DNA from: Halobacteriovoraceae bacterium
GTDB lineage: Bacteria; Bdellovibrionota; Bacteriovoracia; Bacteriovoracales; Bacteriovoracaceae
Assembly (NCBI GenBank): GCA_020635135.1
Contig: JACKAJ010000015.1
Span: 1,302,001 to 1,366,000, forward strand
Length of the DNA stretch: 64,000 nucleotides
Reading direction: 5' to 3'
A program made the translations under genes and the position numbers. The notes under the pieces are model-generated. The model was not told where the DNA came from, ran no database searches, and was given only the letters and a program-made list of their open reading frames with translations. Below, piece after piece: positions 45,176 through 54,958 of this stretch (position 1 is its first letter; every line of letters starts with the position of its first letter).

Positions 45176-45245
45176 AAAACCTCCAAATTTTTTTAGGAAT
45201 TGTTCCATGAAAAAAAATTAATGTCTATTGACCCAAATCAAACAT

Positions 45246-45270
45246 AAAAAAAGCCCCACATTCGCAGGGC
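45246..45270 (-). terminator. Terminator downstream of atpE
   Basis: On the minus strand GCCCT and GGGGC pair (with one U-G) across an eight-base loop and are followed by seven T. It lies about 40 bases after the atpE stop. Confidence 0.75.
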
Positions 45271-45311
45271 CAGATTTTAAACTTTTAATTTAAAGTGATA
45301 TTTAATTAAGC

Positions 45312-45614
45312 TTATGGCTTAATCATGAACGCGATAACGAAAGCGTAGATTACAAGTGATTCAATAAGTGCAAGAGCGATAATCATTGGTGTAAAAAGTT
45401 TATCACTAGCAGCTGGGTTTCTTGCAATCCCTTCAAGAGCAACAGAGGCAGCACGGCCTTGAGCAAAAGCTCCACCGATAGCAGCTAAAGCAATACAAAG
45501 TCCTGCACCAAGAGCCGCAAATGTATTAGGAGCGTAAGCAGCACCCATTCCATCTTGAGCAAATGCAAAACTTGCAGTCATTAAAGAAACAAGAATTAAC
45601 ATCGTTTTTTTCAT
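45312..45614 (-). CDS. atpE: ATP synthase c subunit with N-terminal signal-like segment
   Basis: Each c subunit is a hairpin of two helices that forms the rotor ring. The ion-carrying Glu is E85 in LIESLVIYAF. Gln52 in AFAQGRAASVALEGIARNP, Ser86 and Tyr90 complete the arrangement seen in sodium-binding rings (Gln-33 residues-Glu-Ser-x3-Tyr). Residues 1-19 (MKKTMLILVSLMTASFAFA) look like a cleavable signal peptide, seen in some but not most c subunits. atpB lies directly upstream. Confidence 0.93.
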   Translation of the reverse strand: MKKTMLILVSLMTASFAFAQDGMGAAYAPNTFAALGAGLCIALAAIGGAFAQGRAASVALEGIARNPAASDKLFTPMIIALALIESLVIYAFVIAFMIKP

Positions 45615-45645
45615 TTTAAGTTCTCCTTATAGATTTTGCTTAATT

Positions 45646-46434
45646 CTAATGATGTTCATCATGATCGTGATGCTCAGTAGCTAAGCTTATATAGACCATA
45701 GTTAAAAGTGTGAAAACGAAAGCTTGCATAAAGCAAACAAACAAGCCAATAACAAGAAAAATTATTGGAATAAAAAGTGGAACAAGGTCCGAAAAAATGG
45801 AAAGAACTAAGTGATCTCCCTCCATATTTCCTCTCAAGCGTAATGCCAGAGAAAGCGGTCTAACGGCATGCGAAATAATCTCAATTATAAAAATCAGCGG
45901 TGCCAGGTACCAGACAGGCCCCATAAAGTGCTTAATATGCCCTACAATGCCCTGAACTTTAACTCCATGAAAGTTATAGTAAATAAAAACAAAAAGCCCT
46001 AGAGCGAGCGTCGTGTTCAAATTACTAGTCGGTGGTAAAAACCCAGGGATCAAGCCAATAGAGTTACTTAAAAATATAAACAAAAAAAGCGTAACGATAG
46101 CTGGAAAGTAACGTTTCGTTTGCTCTTCGCCCATAATTGATGTTGCTAGACCATATATTGCTTCACCGAAACCTTCGAAGAAGTTTCTAAATGAATTTCC
46201 ATTATCAGGAATAAGGGGATTTTCAGCTCGGACTAGTTGAAGTCTATAGATTGCTCCCAAAATAACTAAGAAGACTGCAACAAAACCAAATGTAAGGATA
46301 TGCTCTTTAACATGAAACGAATGTTCTAATCCACTAAACCAGGTATAACCACTCGCAAGAGCGCTAAAAGGAGCCAAAAATAAGGAAAATAAAAAAATTC
46401 GTTTAAGCATTTTTGTTAATTTAAAAGTAAACAT
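45646..46434 (-). CDS. atpB: ATP synthase a subunit
   Basis: The stator subunit that forms the ion half-channels. The essential Arg lies in LALRLRGNMEGDH, and the C-terminal helix is ICFMQAFVFTLLTMVYI-like (visible VCFMQAFVFTLLTMVYISLA). A signal-like N-terminus and a His-rich tail (EHHDHDEHH) are notable. It starts behind a weak site. The F1 genes are not in the window. Confidence 0.93.
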   Translation of the reverse strand: MFTFKLTKMLKRIFLFSLFLAPFSALASGYTWFSGLEHSFHVKEHILTFGFVAVFLVILGAIYRLQLVRAENPLIPDNGNSFRNFFEGFGEAIYGLATSIMGEEQTKRYFPAIVTLFLFIFLSNSIGLIPGFLPPTSNLNTTLALGLFVFIYYNFHGVKVQGIVGHIKHFMGPVWYLAPLIFIIEIISHAVRPLSLALRLRGNMEGDHLVLSIFSDLVPLFIPIIFLVIGLFVCFMQAFVFTLLTMVYISLATEHHDHDEHH

Positions 46435-46470
46435 ATCTTTAATCTAGTCCCTTTGTTTTAGCAAGTTTTT

Positions 46471-46800
46471 TTAGCGTCGGAGCGATAGAGCGAGAACGAT
46501 AATTTGACCTAAATTATACGCCGCAAAAAATACCAATAAAGTTTCCGAAAGTCTCAAAAAGATATAGGCTGCTATTACGATGAGCATGGCCTTTGCAAAA
46601 AGTGTAGCAAACAACCAGTTCTGTTTTCTTTTTTGAGTCACAATATAGACAAAGAAAACTAAGAGAAAATGCCCAAAAATGGTGAACGAAGCGACAACAA
46701 CATGATCTAAGCTAAAACTTTGCAAGAAATAAAAGTAGAGTCCAATGTGAAGTAAAGTCGCGATTATATAAACAGGCAGATTAATCTTTTTTAGAAGCAT
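46471..46800 (-). CDS. AtpI-like small membrane protein
   Basis: The 109-residue protein has four likely membrane helices and stands between the AtpZ-like gene and atpB, the usual place of AtpI, a c-ring assembly/ion-uptake helper. The sequence itself is weakly conserved, so the call rests mostly on topology and position. It overlaps the previous gene by 20 bases. Confidence 0.6.
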   Translation of the reverse strand: MLLKKINLPVYIIATLLHIGLYFYFLQSFSLDHVVVASFTIFGHFLLVFFVYIVTQKRKQNWLFATLFAKAMLIVIAAYIFLRLSETLLVFFAAYNLGQIIVLALSLRR

Positions 46801-46993
46801 ACTTCACCATGACAAAAAATGTATTAAGAATTGTGACCACTAAGATAAGGATTCCATATTTTAAATCAAGAATTTTTTGTTGATCGAGAAAATAAAATAG
46901 AAAAAAGACTCCAATGATCGTGCTTGGTACACCCATGGCCAAACCCATAACCAAATAGATATTTTTTTTCTTGTTATCGTTTTCTTGCAACAC
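46781..46993 (-). CDS. AtpZ-like ATP synthase assembly protein
   Basis: The product has two membrane helices with NIYLVMGLAMGVPSTIIGVFFLFYFLD (in pieces: NIYLVMGLAMGVPS, TIIGVFFLFYFLD). This matches the AtpZ (ATPase gene 1) pattern 'G-x-x-x-x-x-G-x-x-x-G-x-x-x-D'. An in-frame ATG at 47053 would overlap the TPR gene by 80 bases, so a GTG at 46993 is preferred; the start remains open. Confidence 0.65.
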   Translation of the reverse strand: MLQENDNKKKNIYLVMGLAMGVPSTIIGVFFLFYFLDQQKILDLKYGILILVVTILNTFFVMVKYASKKD

Positions 46994-47756
46994 GTCTCTC
47001 GTATAAAGCTTTAAGTCTTTTTTCGATGACTTCAGGATTGGGATATTCTGCAATTATTGAATAATAAACATTGTATGCCGTTCGCAACTTTTCTTGCATC
47101 TCGTAAGCATTGGCAATGAAAAATTTCACGTTCACGATATCTTTTTTATTTTTTTCATATCGCAAATATATTTTCCACTTTTTCACAGCGGCTTCCCATT
47201 CTTGCTTATAAAAATGAATAAGCCCTTGGTAATAAAATGCTTTAAGAAAAAACTGACTGGTTGTTTTTTGAATAATTTTCTCAAAAACATCGTAAGATTT
47301 AAAATAACTTCCCATTTCGAACAGCGAGCGAGCCATTTTGTATTGGTAATAATCATTCTTAGCAAGCGGCGGGGTAAACTTGTGAAGTTTTTGATAGTAC
47401 TCAAATGATTTCTTATAGTCTTTTAAATAATCGAATTCAACATCAGCAAGTTTTTCAGTAACTTTCACTTGCCAGACAAGATCTGGTTCTTGTTCTAAAA
47501 TTTTAAAATAACTATTCTTTGCTTTTTCATAGTCTGACAAATAATTTGAATAGATTTCCCCAATAATAAAAAGAATTTTTAATTTAAGTTCTTTATTGAT
47601 TCTTCTTTGAACAATTCTTTCATAGTGTTTTAGGGCTTCGTTGTAATTTTGACTTTGGAGATCTTCCTGGGCCTGAAGTACTTCTCTGTGGATACTTGTT
47701 GTAAAATCACATCCACAGAGAAATATTAAGATTAAGAAAAGAAAATTATTCTTCAT
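46974..47756 (-). CDS. TPR-repeat lipoprotein
   Basis: A lipoprotein signal MKNNFLFLILIFLCGC gives Cys16 as the lipidated residue. The mature part is a solenoid of TPR-like helices (NYNEALKHYERIV, YEKAKNSYFKILEQEPD, YKKSFEYYQKL). It overlaps the end of gyrA by 11 bases. The size and fold recall BamD/YbgF-type periplasmic TPR proteins, but no specific family is assigned. Confidence 0.75.
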   Translation of the reverse strand: MKNNFLFLILIFLCGCDFTTSIHREVLQAQEDLQSQNYNEALKHYERIVQRRINKELKLKILFIIGEIYSNYLSDYEKAKNSYFKILEQEPDLVWQVKVTEKLADVEFDYLKDYKKSFEYYQKLHKFTPPLAKNDYYQYKMARSLFEMGSYFKSYDVFEKIIQKTTSQFFLKAFYYQGLIHFYKQEWEAAVKKWKIYLRYEKNKKDIVNVKFFIANAYEMQEKLRTAYNVYYSIIAEYPNPEVIEKRLKALYERRVARKR

Positions 47757-50229
47757 TTTCAGTGTCTTCGTCATCACTTTCGAGAATTTTCTCAACACTC
47801 ACGACACTTTCATCACTGTTTAATCGAATGACTCTTACTCCCTGAGTGTTTCTTCCAACTTTTGAAATTTCGGCTATTTTCGTTCTAATGACCTGACCTT
47901 TATCAGTAATAATCATGAGGTCATCTTTTTCAGTTACCGGTTTAACTTCAACAATATCTCCATTTTTTGGAGTTAACTTCATGGCGATAATTCCTTTTCC
48001 ACCACGAGACTGTTTTTTGAAGTCTGCTTCTTCAGTTCTCTTACCAAAGCCTTTTGAGGTGACCGAAAGTATTTCCATATTTTCTTCTACAATAATCATA
48101 CCAATAACTGTTTCATTAGAAGAAATATTTATACCCTTAACCCCTTGGGAAGTTCTTCCCATTGGACGGCATTGAGTTTCATCGAATCGAATTGCTTTTC
48201 CTGAGCTAGAACAAAGAAGGATGTCTTGTCCTTTTGAAACAACTTTTACGCTAACGACTTCATCGCCATCTAAAATCTTAATAGCTTTTTTACCGTTCTG
48301 ATTAATTCTTTCGTATTCAGTTAAATCAGTTTTCTTAACGAGACCACTCTTTGTTGCAATAATAAGGAATTTATCTTTTAAATCTTTAGGCATTGAAACA
48401 ATAGACTTAACTTTTTGGTCTTTTGGAAGCTGTATTAAGTTTATGATGTTTCGACCTTTCGCTGTTCTCGACGCTTCTGGAATATTGTAGACCTTTAGAT
48501 TGAAAACAATTCCTTTATCAGTAAAGAACATGATCGTATCGTGTGTATCTGCTGTGAAAATATTTGTATAAAAATCATCGTCACTATTGGTGTTCCCACC
48601 CTTGACCCCTTTGCCTCCACGTTTTTGAGCTCGGTAAGTATCAATAGCCATTCTCTTTACGTAACCTTTATGAGTCGTTGTAACTATGACTTCTTCGTTT
48701 TTTATCATGTCTTCAAAGTTAATCTCATCTTCCATGGCAATGATTTCTGTTTTTCTTGCATCCCCATATGATTCTAAGATTTCAGTGAATTCACTTTTTA
48801 TAATATTTTTAACTTTGTTTTCATCACTTAAAATTTCTTCAAGTCTCTTAATCTCAGCAATGATATTATTGTAATCAGTAATGATTTTATCTCGCTCAAG
48901 ACCTGTAAGTCTTTGCAATCTCATATCGAGAATCGCTTGGGCTTGTTTTTGCGAAAGCTCGTAATTTTTCATTAACTGTTCGCGAGCTTGATCTGGTCCC
49001 TTTGCCTTTTTAATCATCTCAACAATGACATCAATGTTTTCAACGGCAACTTTGAGACCTTCTAAAATATGAGCTTTTTCTTTAGCCCTTTTGAGTTCGT
49101 AACGTGTTCTTCTCACGACCACTTCTTTTCTGTGATCAATAAAACACTTTAGTTGCTCTTTTAGGTCCATGACCTTTGGTTGGCCATTGTGAATGGAAAG
49201 AAAAATGATCCCAAATGAAACTTGTAGTTGTGTTTGCTTGTACAACCTATTGAGAATGACAGTGGCAGGAGCACCTTTTTTAATGTCGATAACAACTCTA
49301 ATCCCAAGTCTATTCGATTCATCTCTAATATCTGAAACACCTTGCAGTTCTTTGTTATTTACAAGACTTGCAATTTTTTCAATAAGTTTTGCTTTGTTAA
49401 CTTGATACGGAATTTCATTAACAATAATTCTTTCTCGATCCTGTTTACCGTATACTTCAATTTCTGCTTTTGCTCTGATCTGAAGTACGCCTTTACCTGT
49501 GTGATATGCCTGCTTAATTCCAGCGGTTCCATGAATAGCACCGCCAGTAGGAAAATCTGGTCCAGGAATTATGTCCATTAATTCTGAGATTGTAAGTTCT
49601 GGAGTATCAATGAGGGCAATTAACCCGTTCATTATTTCAGTAATGTTATGGGGAGGGATATTGGTAGCCATCCCGACTGCAATTCCAGTTGAACCATTTA
49701 TTAAAAGATTGGGAACTTTTGTTGGTAAAACAACCGGTTCTTTTAACGAGTCATCATAGTTGGGTTGCCATTCGACGGTATCTTTGTCGATGTCTTTGAG
49801 AAGTTCCTCTGCAAGTTTTTGCATTCTAATTTCTGTGTACCTCATCGCTGCGGCATTATCACCATCAATGGATCCAAAGTTACCTTGACCATCAACGATT
49901 TGGTATCTCATCGAAAAATCTTGAGCGAGTCGAACAATAGAATTATAAACCGCACTGTCACCGTGCGGGTGATACTTACCAATAACATCCCCGACGACAC
50001 GAGCTGACTTTAAAAAAGGTCGATTATGATAATTATTAAGCATGTGCATAGCATAGAGAATTCTTCTATGAACAGGCTTTAGCCCGTCTCGAACATCAGG
50101 AAGAGCCCGACCGATAATGACTGACATTGCATAATCGAGATAGCAGTTTTTCATCTCATCTTTGATCGCCAAAGGTTCTACATTTGAAGGTGGATTAGTT
50201 CCATCGTTTCCGATTGTATTTTCAGTCAT
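47746..50229 (-). CDS. gyrA: DNA gyrase subunit A
   Basis: The 827-residue breakage-reunion subunit has the active tyrosine in AAAMRYTEIRM (about residue 125) and the quinolone region HPHGDSAVYNSIVRLAQDFSMR. The C-terminal beta-pinwheel has the GyrA box QKRGGKG. An acidic tail (SDDEDTENEE-like) ends the chain. It is 15 bases after gyrB. Confidence 0.98.
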   Translation of the reverse strand: MTENTIGNDGTNPPSNVEPLAIKDEMKNCYLDYAMSVIIGRALPDVRDGLKPVHRRILYAMHMLNNYHNRPFLKSARVVGDVIGKYHPHGDSAVYNSIVRLAQDFSMRYQIVDGQGNFGSIDGDNAAAMRYTEIRMQKLAEELLKDIDKDTVEWQPNYDDSLKEPVVLPTKVPNLLINGSTGIAVGMATNIPPHNITEIMNGLIALIDTPELTISELMDIIPGPDFPTGGAIHGTAGIKQAYHTGKGVLQIRAKAEIEVYGKQDRERIIVNEIPYQVNKAKLIEKIASLVNNKELQGVSDIRDESNRLGIRVVIDIKKGAPATVILNRLYKQTQLQVSFGIIFLSIHNGQPKVMDLKEQLKCFIDHRKEVVVRRTRYELKRAKEKAHILEGLKVAVENIDVIVEMIKKAKGPDQAREQLMKNYELSQKQAQAILDMRLQRLTGLERDKIITDYNNIIAEIKRLEEILSDENKVKNIIKSEFTEILESYGDARKTEIIAMEDEINFEDMIKNEEVIVTTTHKGYVKRMAIDTYRAQKRGGKGVKGGNTNSDDDFYTNIFTADTHDTIMFFTDKGIVFNLKVYNIPEASRTAKGRNIINLIQLPKDQKVKSIVSMPKDLKDKFLIIATKSGLVKKTDLTEYERINQNGKKAIKILDGDEVVSVKVVSKGQDILLCSSSGKAIRFDETQCRPMGRTSQGVKGINISSNETVIGMIIVEENMEILSVTSKGFGKRTEEADFKKQSRGGKGIIAMKLTPKNGDIVEVKPVTEKDDLMIITDKGQVIRTKIAEISKVGRNTQGVRVIRLNSDESVVSVEKILESDDEDTENEE

Positions 50230-50244
50230 AATTTAGCCTTAAAA

Positions 50245-52719
50245 TTAAACGTCTAAGTTTCTCACATCGAGAGCATTTTTTTCTACAAATTCTCTTCTCG
50301 GCTCTACTTGGTCACCCATAAGAACAGAAAATAATTGGTCTGCTTCGAGAGTATCGTTTATTTCTACTTGTAGTAGTGTCCTGTTTTCAGGATTCATTGT
50401 CGTTTCCCACAATTGCTCTGGGTTCATTTCTCCCAACCCCTTATAGCGCTGGATGTATGCTCCCTGTTTTCCTCTAGCCAGAACGTGATTAGAAAATTCA
50501 TTTAAGCCATCAAAATAAAACTCTGTTTCATTTTTATCACTTTCTTTAATCACAAATTTACTGTTGAAATATTTTTTAATTCCTTCATAGAGGTTAACAA
50601 GATCAAGATATTCACCAGATTCTAAAAAGATACTATCAATTTGGAATTTTTTCTTTTTCATGCTTTCTTCTACAATCGCATTTATTTTAAATCCAGAATG
50701 TTCTTTATCTTCAACCACATCAAAGCTGTACGTTCGAACTACTTCAGAAGAAATATCTTTCTCTAACTGTTCTTTAATATTTTTCAAAATTTTTTGAAGG
50801 GATTCTTTGTTAGCAAGAGATTCATTAGAAAAACTTTCATCTTCAACAATTTTTTTCAAAAAATTACCATCGTAATGGCGATCATAGTATTTTATTGTTT
50901 TATTAAACGATCGAAACTTATTTAAAACTTTTTTAATTTCATCGATTTCAACAAATGATCCATCAATTTGAACAGCACAATCACTTAGACTAGAGTCCAT
51001 TAAATAACGATCTAGCTCTCTTTCATCCTTGAGATATTTTTCCATTTTACCTTTTTTAAATTTATACAGTGGAGGTTGAGCAATATATAAATGCCCCTTC
51101 TCTATAATCTCTGGAAATTGTCTATAGAAAAGAGTTAATAATAAGGTTCTGATGTGTGATCCATCCACATCCGCATCTGTCATAATGACAATTTTGTGAT
51201 AGCGAAGTTTTGAAATATCAAAATGTTCTTTTCCAATCCCTGTTCCCATAGCTTGAACCAGCATTTTAATCTCATCATTATTAAGCATTTTATGGTAGCG
51301 AGCTTTTTCAACGTTGAGAATTTTACCTTTCAATGGAAGAACAGCTTGGTGTTTTCTATCTCGGCCTTGCTTCGCTGAACCACCCGCAGAATCACCCTCA
51401 ACGATATAAATTTCACAAAGCTCTGGATTTTTTTCTTGGCAATCAGCCATTTTCCCAGGCAACCCAGAAAAGTCTAGCGCCGTTTTTCTTCTTGTTAGCT
51501 CTCTCGCTTTTCTTGCAGCTTCTCTCGCAGCAGCAGCGTCGATAGATTTTCTAACAATTGTTTTTCCTATATTTGGATTTTCTTCTAAATAACTTTTTAA
51601 TTTGGCTCCAACAAGAGAGTTAACAATCCCCTCTACTTCAGAATTTCCAAGCTTACTTTTAGTTTGTCCTTCAAATTGAGGGTTTGAAAGCTTAACAGAA
51701 ATTATTGCAGTTAACCCCTCCCTCATATCATCACCGGTTAACCCAAGTTTTCCTTTAATAAGATTGTTATCTTTCGCGTAAGCATTAAGAGCCCTTGTTA
51801 GAGAAGTTTTAAACCCAGAAACGTGAGTCCCTCCCTCAGGAGTTGAAATATTATTTGCATAAGATGTTAATGTTTCTGAATAACTATCAGTCCACTGCAA
51901 AGCAATTTCAACTTCATAGTCTTTTTTACTGTCGAAAAAATAAATAGGAATTTTGTGAATAGCATTTTTGGAACGATTCAGATAAGTCACAAATTCTGCA
52001 ATTCCACCTTCGAAATGAAACTCTTCTTGTTTTTCATCTCGTTCGTCCCTTAATGAAATTCTTAATCCTTTGTTTAAAAAGGCCATCTCACGGAATCTGT
52101 TACTGAGTGTATCGTAACTAAATTCATGAACTTCAAAAATTTCATTATTTGGCTTGAAGGTAACTTTTGTTCCAGACTCTTTTGGATCACACTCACCAAT
52201 TATTTTAAGAGGTTCTTTCGCGACACCTTTTTCGAAATGCACAAAATGAACTTTTCCATCTTTTTTAATTTCAAGTTTAACCCAAGTTGAAAGGGCATTA
52301 ACAACTGCAGCTCCAACTCCGTGTAATCCACCTGAAACTTTGTAAGCCCCATCTTCATCGTTAAACTTTCCACCTGCATGAAGTTTGGTATAAACAAGCT
52401 CTGCAGCAGAAATTTTTTCTACTGGGTGAATACCAACAGGAATTCCCCGGCCGTCATCTAAAACACTGACTGAGTTATCAAGATGAATGATAACGTCGAT
52501 CTTAGTACAATAACCAGCAAGAGCTTCATCAACTGCGTTGTCCACAATTTCGTAAACACAATGATGGAGACCTCTGACTGTTGTGTCCCCAATATACATA
52601 CCAGGGCGTTTTCTAACAGCTTCTAGTCCTTCAAGAAGTTTAATTTTGTCTGCCGTGTATTCTGTACTTACCTTTGAGATTGATTCGGTATTCGAAGTTC
52701 GTGGAATTTCTTGAGTCAT
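50245..52719 (-). CDS. gyrB: DNA gyrase subunit B
   Basis: The 824-residue ATPase subunit has the GHKL site (EIVDNAVDEALAGYC, DDGRGIPVGIHP) and the Toprim domain EGDSAGGSAKQGRDRKHQAVLPLKGK (in parts: EGDSAGGSAKQGRDRK, HQAVLPLKGK) and MTDADVDGSHIRTLLLT. An insert of about 170 residues in the Toprim region places it with the longer Gram-negative GyrB proteins. The ATG overlaps the stop of recF (ATGA). Confidence 0.98.
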   Translation of the reverse strand: MTQEIPRTSNTESISKVSTEYTADKIKLLEGLEAVRKRPGMYIGDTTVRGLHHCVYEIVDNAVDEALAGYCTKIDVIIHLDNSVSVLDDGRGIPVGIHPVEKISAAELVYTKLHAGGKFNDEDGAYKVSGGLHGVGAAVVNALSTWVKLEIKKDGKVHFVHFEKGVAKEPLKIIGECDPKESGTKVTFKPNNEIFEVHEFSYDTLSNRFREMAFLNKGLRISLRDERDEKQEEFHFEGGIAEFVTYLNRSKNAIHKIPIYFFDSKKDYEVEIALQWTDSYSETLTSYANNISTPEGGTHVSGFKTSLTRALNAYAKDNNLIKGKLGLTGDDMREGLTAIISVKLSNPQFEGQTKSKLGNSEVEGIVNSLVGAKLKSYLEENPNIGKTIVRKSIDAAAAREAARKARELTRRKTALDFSGLPGKMADCQEKNPELCEIYIVEGDSAGGSAKQGRDRKHQAVLPLKGKILNVEKARYHKMLNNDEIKMLVQAMGTGIGKEHFDISKLRYHKIVIMTDADVDGSHIRTLLLTLFYRQFPEIIEKGHLYIAQPPLYKFKKGKMEKYLKDERELDRYLMDSSLSDCAVQIDGSFVEIDEIKKVLNKFRSFNKTIKYYDRHYDGNFLKKIVEDESFSNESLANKESLQKILKNIKEQLEKDISSEVVRTYSFDVVEDKEHSGFKINAIVEESMKKKKFQIDSIFLESGEYLDLVNLYEGIKKYFNSKFVIKESDKNETEFYFDGLNEFSNHVLARGKQGAYIQRYKGLGEMNPEQLWETTMNPENRTLLQVEINDTLEADQLFSVLMGDQVEPRREFVEKNALDVRNLDV

Positions 52720-53831
52720 TGCTCGAATCCTTTAATTTCTCCACCACTGACAAAAAAGTTGCGACTATTCTTAATTTTGCACAATTCAGTTTTTAATGCG
52801 TCGTTTGCTGTGGTGATTAAAACTTGTAGCTTTTTAGTTTCCAGGTAGTTTAGTAAATTTTTCCAACAAACGCTATCTAATTCACCAGAAATATCATCTA
52901 TTAGCAGTATTGGAGAGATTTTCATCCTATGTTCAAGGTACTCCACGTATGAAAAGAGAAGACTCAAATAGCTGACTTTTTGTTGGCCTACGGAACCATA
53001 GTCCGTTGTTCTATTTTCATCTAAAAAGAGTTCGATATCATCACGATGAAGTCCTCTTTTTGTCGTGCGAAAGATCAAGTCTTGATCTAAATTTTTTTGA
53101 TAAAATTCAAAAATTTCCGCTTCAGAGAATCCTTTAAGTCCTGAAACATATTTTAATTGAAAGTTATGCGGATAGTTAAATATTTGGGTGAAAACGTCCT
53201 TTGCTAGTAGTTCTAATTCAATACAAATTTCTTCTCTTTTATTAACAATATAGCCACCATATTTAGAAAGCTGCCCATCGAGCGCTCTTATTTGTAAAAA
53301 GAGATTCTCCCGAGCTCCTTGGTATTTAGAAAGCAACGAGTTTCTCATTTTTAGAGCCTTGTTAAAATTCGCTAGAGAAGATTTATACTTTTCGTCTATT
53401 GACGAAATAATGTGGTTTAACCAAGTTCTTCTCTGAGAAGGTGTTTGGTGAAAAAGAAAACTATCAAAGGGATTAATGATTATGGCCTGTAACTGTGTGC
53501 TGTTTCTCTTAGCTTTTTTATTATTTTGGTAAAATTCCGAACCTTCCTCAGATACTTTTAAAGCGTAAGAGTCTTTTTGCTCACCTTTTTCAATAATTGA
53601 TTTTATTATTATTTCAGATTTTTCACTATCGAACGCTGTGATTTGTGGAAAACGCGAATTTTTACGAAATGATTTTCCATATATGAAGAAAAATATTGCC
53701 TCTAAAATATTCGTTTTCCCATTGCCGTTTTTTCCAAAGATACAATTAATATCTTTTGAGAATTCAATAGTTGATTCATTCAAATTTCTGAAATTTTTAA
53801 CGTAGATTTTTTCTAAAAAAGTTTCTTTCAT
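52716..53831 (-). CDS. recF: DNA replication and repair protein RecF
   Basis: The SMC-like ATPase has Walker A CIFGKNGNGKTNILEAI near residue 30, the signature VGQQKVSYLSLLF, and Walker B PILLIDDISGELD. It loads RecA at gaps. A TTG at 53843 would overlap the dnaN stop; the ATG at 53831 is used. It is between dnaN and gyrB as in most bacteria. Confidence 0.95.
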   Translation of the reverse strand: MKETFLEKIYVKNFRNLNESTIEFSKDINCIFGKNGNGKTNILEAIFFFIYGKSFRKNSRFPQITAFDSEKSEIIIKSIIEKGEQKDSYALKVSEEGSEFYQNNKKAKRNSTQLQAIIINPFDSFLFHQTPSQRRTWLNHIISSIDEKYKSSLANFNKALKMRNSLLSKYQGARENLFLQIRALDGQLSKYGGYIVNKREEICIELELLAKDVFTQIFNYPHNFQLKYVSGLKGFSEAEIFEFYQKNLDQDLIFRTTKRGLHRDDIELFLDENRTTDYGSVGQQKVSYLSLLFSYVEYLEHRMKISPILLIDDISGELDSVCWKNLLNYLETKKLQVLITTANDALKTELCKIKNSRNFFVSGGEIKGFEQ

Positions 53832-53839
53832 TAATGAAG

Positions 53840-54958
53840 TCAAATGCGAAGAGGCATGATAATGCCCAAAAACTCAGGCGTCATATCACTTCTAATAACT
53901 ACTGGGCTAAGAGAATTATTCAATTCTAAAGATATTTTTCCATCGTCGAGAACAGAAAGCGTTTCCATAATATACTTGGCATTAAGGCTAACTTCCAAAT
54001 CATCACCATTATAAACAGAACCGATGACTTCATGGCCTTCACCGAAGGTATCATTATTTGCCATTAGTTCTATTTGGTCTCCCTTAAAAACAAACTTGAT
54101 CCCATTGGTTGTTTCATTAGAGAAAATTTTAATTCTCTTCACAGCATTAACAAGAACAGACTTATCACAAATTGCTTTGAATGATGACTTGTTTGGAATG
54201 ACTGTTTGATACTTGGGATACTCTCGGGCTATTAATCGAATTGAAAGATAGTTTTCATTTTGAACAGAAGCAACCAAGAAAGATTCACTTAGGTAAACCG
54301 TAATTTCTGTATCATAATTTTCGGCCATCTTCTTCAGTTCATTAATTCCCTTTTTGGGTAAAATAATTCCTGATTCTAAAACTTTTGATGTCTCAAAGTT
54401 TTTTTGCAAATCAAACATTGCAAGTCTGTGCCCATCTATTGCAACCGCTCTTAATTTCCCTTCATTCTTTTGAAGAAAAATTCCATTTAGAAACAAACGT
54501 GTTTCATCTGTCGACATTGCATATGATGTTTTATTAATAATGTTCAGAATATCTTTTGAATTTAATGAATATTCTTCAGCATTTTCAACATTTGAGAATG
54601 TAATTTCTGGATATTCTTCCGCTGAAGAAACAAGTATTGAAAAGTTAATGGATGGACAACTCAATTTCAAAAGGTTGTCTGTTTGGTCCAATTCAATTTC
54701 TAAAACTTCATCAGGTAATTCTCTTAGTAATTCAGAAATATTTTTAGAATTTACACAAAACTTGCCTTTTCCATCACTTTGAACTTTAAGTACGACTTTG
54801 GAAGAAATATCCAAATCAGTTGCAAAAAGATTGAGAATGTCACCCTCTAGAGAAAAAAGACAATTGGAGAGAATAGGTCTTGAAGACTTTTTGTCGATGA
54901 CTGAAAGTATCTTATTGATACCGTTTCTGAGTAATGAAGCTTCTACACTAAATTTCAT
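53840..54958 (-). CDS. dnaN: DNA polymerase III beta sliding clamp
   Basis: The 372-residue protein has the three-domain clamp layout, with IDGHRLAMFDL in domain two and the C-terminal TPEFLGIIMPLRI that closes the partner pocket. It is the first gene of the minus-strand dnaN-recF-gyrB-gyrA run. Confidence 0.97.
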   Translation of the reverse strand: MKFSVEASLLRNGINKILSVIDKKSSRPILSNCLFSLEGDILNLFATDLDISSKVVLKVQSDGKGKFCVNSKNISELLRELPDEVLEIELDQTDNLLKLSCPSINFSILVSSAEEYPEITFSNVENAEEYSLNSKDILNIINKTSYAMSTDETRLFLNGIFLQKNEGKLRAVAIDGHRLAMFDLQKNFETSKVLESGIILPKKGINELKKMAENYDTEITVYLSESFLVASVQNENYLSIRLIAREYPKYQTVIPNKSSFKAICDKSVLVNAVKRIKIFSNETTNGIKFVFKGDQIELMANNDTFGEGHEVIGSVYNGDDLEVSLNAKYIMETLSVLDDGKISLELNNSLSPVVIRSDMTPEFLGIIMPLRI

